64,000 nt of DNA from Marinobacterium zhoushanense. Lineage in GTDB: Bacteria > Pseudomonadota > Gammaproteobacteria > Pseudomonadales > Balneatricaceae. The stretch spans positions 186,001 through 250,000 of the forward strand of contig NZ_BMIJ01000003.1 of NCBI RefSeq assembly GCF_014641945.1. The letters are read 5' to 3'. Positions 54,358-64,000 of this stretch are shown here, in pieces. Within the stretch, counting starts at the first letter, position 1, and every line of letters begins with the position of its first letter. The position numbers and the translations under genes were made by a program. The notes below the pieces were generated by a model that did not search any database, was not told the origin of the DNA, and worked only from the letters and a program-made list of their open reading frames with translations.

Positions 54358-55794
54358 ATGGCACTGCGCAACCAGGTACAGCTGATCTGCTATCCAAACC
54401 GGATGGGACGCAATCTCAGAGATCTGATCGGCATACTGGATGTTCATCTGAAAGACGCCATCGGCGGCGTACATATCCTGCCGTTCTACCCCTCCAATGC
54501 CGATGCCGGCTTCTCTCCGTTAACGCACAAAGAGGTTGATCCGATATTCGGTGATTGGAGCGATATCGAGTATATCGCCAGCCGCTATGATCTCTGCGTC
54601 GATCTGATCCTCAATCATATTTCCGACCAGTCGCAGGAGTTTCAGGATTTTATCGAGAAAGGGCGCGATTCAGCCTATGCCGATCTATTTATCGATGTTG
54701 ATAAGCTCGAACCGATCAGGCACGACGATCTGGCCAAGATCCATATCCGCAAGGAGAGGGAGCCGTTTAGAGAGGTACGCTTTGCTGATGGAACCAAGGG
54801 ACGCGTCTGGTGTACGTTTACCGAGCACCAAATCGACCTGAACTACGATGCCGACGTCACCCGAACGCTGATGGGGGATTACATCGCGTTTCTGGCAGCT
54901 AAAGGGGTGAAGCTCTTCCGTCTCGATGCCTTTGGCTACACCACCAAGCGAATAGGTACCAGTTGTTTCCTGGTCGAGCCGGACGTCTATCGCAACCTGG
55001 ACTGGTTCAACAGCGTTGCGCGCATGCACAACGCAGAGCTGCTACCAGAGGTGCATGATCACTGCAGCTATCAATACGCGATCGGTCGGCGCGATATGCG
55101 CCCCTACGGCTTCGCACTGCCGCCGCTGATGCTCTACACGATGCTCGATAACAACAGTACCTACCTCAAACACTGGTTACGTATGGCACCGCGCAATATG
55201 GTGACCGTGCTTGACACCCATGACGGCATCTGCATCCCGGATGTGGAGGGTGTATTGCCGGACGACAAGATCAACGGACTGATCGATATCGTTGACGCCC
55301 ATAGCGGCGATCCCATTCTGCGCCGCTCCGCGGTCAACGCGCACAGTGTCGGTGCCATCTATCAGCTGACCTGCACCTTCTATGAGGCGTTGCTGTGCAA
55401 CGATGACGCTTACATCGCCGCCCGGGCAATACAGTTATTTGCACCGGGTATTCCTCAGGTCTACTACGTGGGCCTCCTGGCCGGACGCAACGATTATGAG
55501 CTGATGGAGAGCACCGCAGAAGCAAGAGAGATCAACCGCCACTACTACTCTCTGGAGGAGGTTGATGAGGCGGTCCGAACACCGGTGGTACTACGGCTGT
55601 TAAAGTTGATGCGATTTCGCAACAGCCACCCGGCGTTTAGCGGTCGATTTGAACTGCACTCATCGAGCGACAGCAGTGTCTCGATGGGATGGCGCCATGC
55701 AGAGCACTACTGCCATCTGTTTGTGGACCTTAACTTCAAGACAACCAGAATAACCTTCACCGACGCTGGCACTGAAAGCACTATGCAGTGCTAA
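54358..55794 (+). CDS. GH13_18 phosphorylase, probable 2-O-alpha-glucosylglycerol phosphorylase
   Basis: Glycoside phosphorylase related to sucrose phosphorylase, converting a glucoside plus phosphate to glucose 1-phosphate. From ATG 54358 (GGGAG upstream) there are 478 residues. The nucleophile is Asp 190 in FRLDAFGY, the acid/base is Glu 231 in LPEVHDH and the third acid is in VLDTHDG. The sucrose phosphorylase loop residues LDLYQ are replaced by GAIYQ. Tyr 194, Ala 333 and Gln 336 coincide exactly with the acceptor-site residues reported, as I recall, for the Marinobacter adhaerens glucosylglycerol phosphorylase. This points to recycling of the osmolyte glucosylglycerol rather than sucrose cleavage. 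It has no linked transporter or synthase here. Confidence 0.85.
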   Translation: MALRNQVQLICYPNRMGRNLRDLIGILDVHLKDAIGGVHILPFYPSNADAGFSPLTHKEVDPIFGDWSDIEYIASRYDLCVDLILNHISDQSQEFQDFIEKGRDSAYADLFIDVDKLEPIRHDDLAKIHIRKEREPFREVRFADGTKGRVWCTFTEHQIDLNYDADVTRTLMGDYIAFLAAKGVKLFRLDAFGYTTKRIGTSCFLVEPDVYRNLDWFNSVARMHNAELLPEVHDHCSYQYAIGRRDMRPYGFALPPLMLYTMLDNNSTYLKHWLRMAPRNMVTVLDTHDGICIPDVEGVLPDDKINGLIDIVDAHSGDPILRRSAVNAHSVGAIYQLTCTFYEALLCNDDAYIAARAIQLFAPGIPQVYYVGLLAGRNDYELMESTAEAREINRHYYSLEEVDEAVRTPVVLRLLKLMRFRNSHPAFSGRFELHSSSDSSVSMGWRHAEHYCHLFVDLNFKTTRITFTDAGTESTMQC

Positions 55795-55898
55795 GGCAGT
55801 GTGAAGTGGGAGGGCGCTCGTTTCATCTGTTCCCCCAAGGTGGTTTAATCGACGGCGCGTGCTAACGCGTTATCGACTGTATGAAAATAGGAGGTTTC

Positions 55899-56954
55899 AT
55901 GCGTCACAGCTTCAAAACCGCTCTTCTATTCGCTTGTGGACTTTCGATGGGAGGCTGCGCCACACCGACAACTCAGTCAGTATCCCTCAACGCTAACCTG
56001 ACCAACGACGAGATCCTTTATCAGCAGGAGCTGAAGTTGCGCAGGGTAATGGAGTATCAGCAACGGATCGAACGGATCGGGGCCCCGCTGTTGAAAGCGG
56101 CACTGCCATTTTGTGAGGACAACAGGACGGGATACCTTGGCTTAAAGGTCGACAACATATCCGCCTGGCCTGATGAGTATCGCAAAATCGCGCTGAAGAC
56201 ACTGGAGCTGGATGAAGCGCTGAAGGTTACCGGTGTTACGCCAGGCTCAGCGGCAGAGCGTGCCGATGTGCGTGTTGGTGATATGCTGCTGGCGGTGGAT
56301 GGCAAGACGACCATCGGGGGGCCCGGCGCTGTCGATGACTACAAGCAAATGGTTCAGCGAGCGGGCAATGTGTCGATCAAGCTTGATCTGCTGCGAGGGG
56401 AGGAGCGGCTGACCCGGGAGCTGAAACCGGATCCCGCCTGTAATTACACCCTCCATGTGGTCATGGATAACGCCATCAACGCATACGCCGACGGGCAGAA
56501 TGTCATAATCACCTCCGGCCTGATTCGCTTTGCCGAGAGTGACGCTGAGGTGGCTATGGTGCTGGCGCATGAGATCGCCCATAACGCGATGAAGCATCTG
56601 GAAGCAAAACAGTCGAATATCTCCGCGGCGAGCCTGCTGGACATCCTGGTTGCGGCGTACGGTGTGAATACTCGGGGGCTGTTCGCCAATCTGGGAGGGC
56701 AGGCATTTACCAAAGAGTTCGAGCAGGAGGCCGATTATGTCGGGCTCTATATCCTGGCACGAGCTGATGTGCCGATGAATGGCTTAAGCGATTTCTGGCG
56801 CCGGATGGCGGCTGAAAGCCCTGACGCCAATAGCAACTCGATCTTCCGTACTCATCCGATCAGCGCCAAACGCACTCTGGCGATTGAACAGGCGTCTGCC
56901 GAGATAGACGGCAAGCGAACAAGGGGTGAACAGCTGCTGCCCAAGGCGCGATAA
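55899..56954 (+). CDS. M48-family protease lipoprotein with PDZ domain
   Basis: A 351-residue envelope protease. ATG 55899 follows AGGAGG; an earlier ATG (55881) would swallow that site. Signal and lipobox: MRHSFKTALLFACGLSMGGC (Cys 20). A PDZ domain follows at about residues 105-170 (VTGVTPGSAAERADVRVGDMLLAVDGK), then the M48 zinc motif HEIAH (residues 224-228) in VAMVLAHEIAHNAMKHL and the third ligand Glu in EFEQEADYVGLYIL. The N-terminal PDZ is unlike the other M48 protease at 4674 and suggests recognition of exposed C-termini. A HPISAKRTL end is typical. Confidence 0.9.
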   Translation: MRHSFKTALLFACGLSMGGCATPTTQSVSLNANLTNDEILYQQELKLRRVMEYQQRIERIGAPLLKAALPFCEDNRTGYLGLKVDNISAWPDEYRKIALKTLELDEALKVTGVTPGSAAERADVRVGDMLLAVDGKTTIGGPGAVDDYKQMVQRAGNVSIKLDLLRGEERLTRELKPDPACNYTLHVVMDNAINAYADGQNVIITSGLIRFAESDAEVAMVLAHEIAHNAMKHLEAKQSNISAASLLDILVAAYGVNTRGLFANLGGQAFTKEFEQEADYVGLYILARADVPMNGLSDFWRRMAAESPDANSNSIFRTHPISAKRTLAIEQASAEIDGKRTRGEQLLPKAR

Positions 56955-56970
56955 GCCTGTGAACCGGAGA

Positions 56971-57002
56971 TTAAAAAGGCTCCGCGAGGGAGCCTTTTTA
57001 AT
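56971..57002. terminator. Terminator between M48-PDZ and lipoprotein gene
   Basis: AAAAAGGCTCC (56973-56983) and GGAGCCTTTTT (56989-56999), with a loop of about 5 nt; convergent genes on both sides. Confidence 0.9.
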
Positions 57003-57014
57003 TGCGGGGAATAC

Positions 57015-57746
57015 TTACTGTGTGAGCCCCATCTGTTTGGGCAGCACGTTCTGCTCAAACTGGGTGTTAACCCCCCTGGCGACCATCGATTTAAGCAGCT
57101 GCAGATTGTTGGCCTCAATCTCCTGCGGAGACTCCTGATAGTCCTGATTGAGCCAAATCATCGCATCGCCATCAAAGGTGATCGAACCGTCCCGAGTATC
57201 AACCACTTTGACATCGCTGCCGGAGATCAGCGTTACCTTGCTGATCAGGTCCAGCACCTGGACGTTGAACATGCCTTGAGAGATCAATATCAGGTACTTG
57301 GCTCCCTGGGCCGCCAGCGCGTCGCGATAATCGGTGGACAGTTGCAGGGGCGGTACCGTCTTGCTGGCGGCAATCGCTTCCGATGCCTTGAGCTGGTATA
57401 GCGCTATATCCTTTTGCAGATGTTCGTACTCGGTGGCGCTGAGCAGCTCTTTGGCGACCACGGCATTTACGCCGAGGCGTTTGAACTGCTGCTGATACTC
57501 ATTGGATATGTCGGTATCGATATCCCAAAGGCCATCAAAGGACACCAGATTGGCGCGGTTTTCGATCCAGAGTACTTTATATACCTGCTCGGTATAGTTC
57601 AGCTTCTTGCTCGGATAGAGATAGGCAACGGCCACCTTGCCCTGGTTGAACTCGTTGACCGCTTCACTGGACATCGGCTTGACGCTACCGGCACAGCCGA
57701 CCACGAGCACAGAGACCAGAAGTAGAAAAAGTGTCCTTATGTTCAT
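57015..57746 (-). CDS. Uncharacterised lipoprotein
   Basis: A 243-residue protein starting at ATG 57746 (AAGGGATG upstream) with a lipoprotein signal MNIRTLFLLLVSVLVVGC. The mature portion shows strands and helices such as KVAVAYLYPSKKL, KYLILISQGMFNVQVLDLISKVTLISGSDVKVVDTRDGSI and a Gln/Glu-rich end, resembling no family I know. It follows the BamE-like lipoprotein by 26 bp on the same strand, so it is probably co-transcribed. Confidence 0.7.
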   Translation of the reverse strand: MNIRTLFLLLVSVLVVGCAGSVKPMSSEAVNEFNQGKVAVAYLYPSKKLNYTEQVYKVLWIENRANLVSFDGLWDIDTDISNEYQQQFKRLGVNAVVAKELLSATEYEHLQKDIALYQLKASEAIAASKTVPPLQLSTDYRDALAAQGAKYLILISQGMFNVQVLDLISKVTLISGSDVKVVDTRDGSITFDGDAMIWLNQDYQESPQEIEANNLQLLKSMVARGVNTQFEQNVLPKQMGLTQ

Positions 57747-57772
57747 CAAAATCATCCCTTTGTCTTGCTGAA

Positions 57773-58141
57773 TTAATTCGGATAGCGCACGTCGATGAGC
57801 TTTTCGCTCTTGTCGAACACATAGATTGCCGCAGCATCCTTGAACTGGTATTCACCCGTGTCGCCGGTCGAAATACTGTCCATCTGTGCCGATGCGGGGC
57901 CGGTGACGACGGGGACCATGATCCCGGTAAGTTTGGCCTTCTCTCTGTAAGCCCAGTACTCCAGCCCCAGAGCCTCGGACTTGCTGATGTCAGCGGGGAG
58001 TCCAAGTACATCCGCGACCTCCTGTTTTGTCGTTTCGCCAACGAAAAAGGAGGTGGTCCGGACATCCTGTTTATTGCCAATGGTGGGGGCACAGGCGGTA
58101 AGCAGAAGAGTGCTGCATAGCAGCAATACACGCGGGTTCAT
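57773..58141 (-). CDS. BamE/SmpA-like lipoprotein
   Basis: A 122-residue lipoprotein (MNPRVLLLCSTLLLTAC, Cys 17) with the SmpA/OmlA/BamE-type pattern: FFVGETTKQEVADVLGLP then EYWAYREKAK and IYVFDKSEKLIDVRY. BamE fold proteins mostly sit in the outer membrane and some stabilise the BAM complex; this one is a paralog-like member, so the actual role is uncertain. First gene of a two-gene lipoprotein unit. Confidence 0.8.
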   Translation of the reverse strand: MNPRVLLLCSTLLLTACAPTIGNKQDVRTTSFFVGETTKQEVADVLGLPADISKSEALGLEYWAYREKAKLTGIMVPVVTGPASAQMDSISTGDTGEYQFKDAAAIYVFDKSEKLIDVRYPN

Positions 58142-58265
58142 ATAGCCATTCCTTTGCCAGAAAATGATTTTTAATAATTTTATAAGCGGTGGTGCAATAC
58201 TAACACAGCGATTATTTCATAAAAGTCAACGCGGCAGCTGAGCTCGGTTACCGTCCTCGCCTTGG

Positions 58266-59807
<1,542 letters not shown>

Positions 59808-59818
59808 TTTGATATCTC

Positions 59819-59858
59819 GTTGTCTATCAGACAACTTTAACATAGATGTCAATATAAC
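59819..59858. promoter_or_regulatory. Putative NorR binding sites
   Basis: GTTGTC-TATCA-GACAAC (59819-59835) is a perfect palindrome containing a GT-N7-AC core, and GTCAATATAAC (59848-59858) is a second GT-N7-AC element. NorR enhancers in other bacteria contain GT-N7-AC cores. They lie 43-82 bp upstream of the sigma-54 promoter. Confidence 0.6.
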
Positions 59859-59900
59859 AACATACGATCTAAATTACTTTTAAAACAAAGAGATAATGGT

Positions 59901-59915
59901 TGGCACGCGCCTTGC
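59901..59915 (+). promoter_or_regulatory. Sigma-54 promoter of norCB
   Basis: TGGCACGCGCCTTGC matches the -24/-12 consensus (TGGCACG-N4-TTGC) exactly at every conserved base. The predicted start is about 12 bp downstream, giving a leader of about 70 nt before norC. Confidence 0.88.
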
Positions 59916-59995
59916 GATAGCAGTGAACAACACTTTCCTATCAGCAAAGGGGCGTTTTATGCATCCGAACAGATTAAGAGCAAGGAGGGGCCAGC

Positions 59996-61916
<1,921 letters not shown>

Positions 61917-61941
61917 AACCTGAAGCCTTAAAGCAGAAAGC

Positions 61942-61963
61942 GGGCGGGGGTTAGACCCCGCCC
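61942..61963 (+). repeat. Hairpin in the norB-norD gap
   Basis: GGGCGGGG (61942-61949) and CCCCGCCC (61956-61963) are a perfect 8-bp GC stem with a 6-nt loop, without a T-run. It may protect norCB mRNA or lower expression of the accessory genes; inference only. Confidence 0.5.
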
Positions 61964-61987
61964 ATCGAAACTAAATCGAGGTGAGGC

Positions 61988-63814
61988 ATGGAAGAGTTCG
62001 TAGGCGCTATCTGGCACCGTCTGGTCACCCGGCAATCGGCAACTGATTTTGCCGATGCGCGGGTCGATCTGGCCGAGCTCCAGCCTCAGCTCGCCCCCTT
62101 CTACCGTGGGTTGGGCGGTGCACCGGGCAAGTTGCTCGAAGCCGCCGAGCCCCGACCTTTCCGGGCACCGCGCAAACTGATCCAGCGTATAGCCGGTAGC
62201 CATAGACGCCATGCGGTGAGCTGGCAGGATGAGCGCAGCCTGCGCCTGCCACCCTCCATCGCGCTGTTCCCGGAACGCGAATTGAACGAGTCGCTCTATC
62301 TCTGGCTGACCGCCATGGCCGCGGTAACGCCGGTTATCCGACGCTGGTTCGGTGACAACCAGCGGGCCAGTCGGCATCTGCTGGAGGCGCGCCCGGGGTT
62401 GGGTAAACGCTACCGTGAGATGGTCGAAGCGGGTCTGCTGCTGCGGCCCGGTCCGGATCAACTGCAGGACGACGCCTGGGTGCGGGAGCTGGCAATCCGG
62501 CGGGCACTGCTACAGCCAGGCTCTGTCGAATCCCTGCCGCGTGCGCCCGGCGATGCCTGGCCGGTGCCGTTCTGGCTCTATCCGGCGCCCCTGCATGACC
62601 TTTCGGTGGTGGCCGAAGATGACAGCAGCGAACAGCAGGGTGAGCAGCCGCCCGCGCCGCCTGAGCAGGTGGACTCCGCCCGCCGCACCGCGCGCCGTCT
62701 GGACGACAGCAAGGAGACCGACGGCTTCCTGATCTTCCAGCTGGAGAGTCTGTTCAGCCGCGTGGAGCAGGTGGAGCTGGACCGCTGCCAGGAGGATAAC
62801 CTGGACGATGACCTCGGTGCTGCCGAGGATCTGGACATCATCACCCTGTCGCGTCAGCGGCGCGCAGGTTCGGCCCGGGTCAAGTTCGATCTGGATCTGC
62901 CCGCGCCGCAGCAGGACGAGCTGGCGCTGGGCGAGGGTATCCGCCTGCCGGAGTGGGACTACCGCCGTCAGGCATTTAAAGAGGATTTCTGCCTGTTGCA
63001 ACCGATGTTGGCCGACGATGCCGAGCCCGCCCCTCTGCCGGAGGCACTGAAGCCCGCCGCACGCACACTGCGCAACCGCTTCAGCTGCCTGCGGCCTGAG
63101 CGCAACTGGCTCAGACGGCAGCTGCAGGGCGACGAGCTCGATCTGGATGCCTGGCTGCACCTGATGACCGACGAGCAGCGAAGCACTGAGCCGGGTGCCT
63201 GCTATCGCCAGCGCCGCCCCAATCAGCGCGATCTCTCCTGCCTGCTGCTGGCGGATCTGTCGATGTCCACCGAGTGCGGCATCAACGAGCATGAGCGGGT
63301 GATCGACGTGATCCGCGACAGCGTCACCCTGTTCGCCGAGGCGCTAAGCGGTTCACGGGATCGCTTCGCGCTCTACGGTTTCTCGTCGATCAAGAACAAA
63401 CAGGTGCGCTACCACCTGCTGAAAAACTTCAACGAGCCGTACGGCGATGCTGTGCGTGGACGCCTGCAGCGGATCAAGCCCGGCTTCTATACCCGGATGG
63501 GTGCCGCCGTTCGCCAGTCGGCGGCAATTCTGGAGCAGGAGCAGAGCAGCCAGCGACTGCTGCTGATCATCTCCGACGGCAAGCCCAACGATATCGACCA
63601 CTATGAGGGGCGCTACGGCATCGAAGATACCCGTCGTGCAATCCAGCAGGCACGGGCGCTGGGGATACAGCCCTTCTGTATCACCATCGACGACGAAGGC
63701 AGCGATTACCTGCCTTATCTGTTTGGCGACAAGGGCTATGCCCTGGTCAGCGATATAAAACGTCTGCCCGAGATGCTGCCCCGTCTCTATCTGAACCTGA
63801 CCGGGGCCTGCTGA
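61988..63814 (+). CDS. norD: Nitric oxide reductase activation protein NorD
   Basis: A 608-residue cytoplasmic accessory protein needed for active NO reductase. The C-terminal von Willebrand A domain has the metal-ion site DLSMSTE (DxSxS in [13 protein letters not shown]) and [21 protein letters not shown]. The N-terminal half is acidic/Glu-Gln-rich. Such proteins work with the AAA+ partner NorQ, probably to insert or organise the non-haem iron (inference from homologs). It starts 72 bp after norB and is 33 bp upstream of norQ. Confidence 0.94.
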   Translation: MEEFVGAIWHRLVTRQSATDFADARVDLAELQPQLAPFYRGLGGAPGKLLEAAEPRPFRAPRKLIQRIAGSHRRHAVSWQDERSLRLPPSIALFPERELNESLYLWLTAMAAVTPVIRRWFGDNQRASRHLLEARPGLGKRYREMVEAGLLLRPGPDQLQDDAWVRELAIRRALLQPGSVESLPRAPGDAWPVPFWLYPAPLHDLSVVAEDDSSEQQGEQPPAPPEQVDSARRTARRLDDSKETDGFLIFQLESLFSRVEQVELDRCQEDNLDDDLGAAEDLDIITLSRQRRAGSARVKFDLDLPAPQQDELALGEGIRLPEWDYRRQAFKEDFCLLQPMLADDAEPAPLPEALKPAARTLRNRFSCLRPERNWLRRQLQGDELDLDAWLHLMTDEQRSTEPGACYRQRRPNQRDLSCLLLADLSMSTECGINEHERVIDVIRDSVTLFAEALSGSRDRFALYGFSSIKNKQVRYHLLKNFNEPYGDAVRGRLQRIKPGFYTRMGAAVRQSAAILEQEQSSQRLLLIISDGKPNDIDHYEGRYGIEDTRRAIQQARALGIQPFCITIDDEGSDYLPYLFGDKGYALVSDIKRLPEMLPRLYLNLTGAC

Positions 63815-63846
63815 GCTACCTGAATACTCCATACAAGGAGACTGAC

Positions 63847-64000
63847 ATGATCAAAAGCATCAACACCACGGCCCGCTACCTGCCGCAAGGCAACGAGGTC
63901 GATCTGTTTCACCACGCCGCGGCAAGCCAGTTGCCGGTGCTGCTGAAGGGACCAACCGGTTGCGGCAAGACCCGTTTCGTCCAGTACATGGCGGAACAGC
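63847..64000 (+). CDS. norQ: AAA+ ATPase NorQ/NirQ-type, N-terminal part
   Basis: Partner ATPase of NorD, of the CbbQ/NirQ/NorQ family. Only 51 codons and one base are inside the window. After a GGAG-type site, ATG 63847 gives [13 protein letters not shown], then the family opening [17 protein letters not shown], whose GPTGCGKT is the Walker A. The remainder is past the window edge, so completeness cannot be judged. Confidence 0.9.
   Translation, partial: MIKSINTTARYLPQGNEVDLFHHAAASQLPVLLKGPTGCGKTRFVQYMAEQ

Overview
This window reads as a continuous stretch of chromosome from a free-living gammaproteobacterium, probably a marine relative of Oceanospirillales/Pseudomonadales (Marinobacterium/Amphritea-like; genus is a guess). 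The gene orders lpxH-ppiB / glnS..cysS, Arg-His-Leu-His tRNAs-tig-clpP-clpX, purB-hflD-mnmA-nudJ, cspD / clpS-clpA / infA / bpt-aat-trxB / ftsK-lolA-rarA-crcB-serS are typical of Pseudomonas-like gammaproteobacteria. The long-form isocitrate lyase, two phasins, NorR-controlled respiratory NO reductase and a glucosylglycerol-type phosphorylase fit a PHA-storing, salt-adapted, facultatively denitrifying organism. I see no insertion sequence, prophage, integrase or CRISPR array.

Layout. 1-426: 5' end of acnB (minus strand). 619-4663: a compact six-gene operon of mostly uncharacterised proteins (all-helical protein, pseudo-receiver/winged-helix protein, two roadblock/LC7-type proteins, an Aer-like PAS protein, a cytoplasmic PhnD-like ligand-binding protein), with a perfect FNR/ANR box and a -35/-10 pair in front and a rho-independent terminator behind. 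It has no kinase, no GTPase and no transporter of its own, and is the best candidate for an undescribed system. 4674-20830: M48 protease, miaE, lpxH-ppiB, glnS, a beta-propeller-like lipoprotein, cysS, four tRNAs, tig, clpP, clpX, an EAL-HDOD protein, rbgA with three small followers, and a Crp/Fnr regulator next to a DUF2892 gene. 20921-30811: aceA, roxA with a coupled small coiled-coil gene, trmJ, purB, hflD, mnmA, nudJ, moaE, rluE, cspD. 31014-44307: the N-degron proteolysis set (clpS, clpA, bpt, aat), infA, trxB, then ftsK, lolA, rarA, crcB, serS, ubiF. 44340-48779: two separately terminated phasin genes with shared TTGTGCA-N-TGCACAA operators, and a large M16 peptidase. 48798-58141: transporters, a PQQ sugar dehydrogenase, DUF4197 and transglutaminase proteins, the glucosylglycerol-type phosphorylase, an M48-PDZ lipoprotein protease and three uncharacterised lipoproteins. 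58266-64000: norR divergent from norCB-norD-norQ with NorR-like sites and a textbook sigma-54 promoter.

How it fits together. Much of the window is translation and protein quality control (tRNAs, synthetases, trigger factor, ClpXP, ClpAS, N-end transferases, tRNA/rRNA modification). Interspersed are redox/low-oxygen functions: the FNR-box operon, a Crp/Fnr regulator with its own TTGAT-containing palindrome, and NO detoxification at the right end. All assignments come from reading motifs and gene order; no database search was run.
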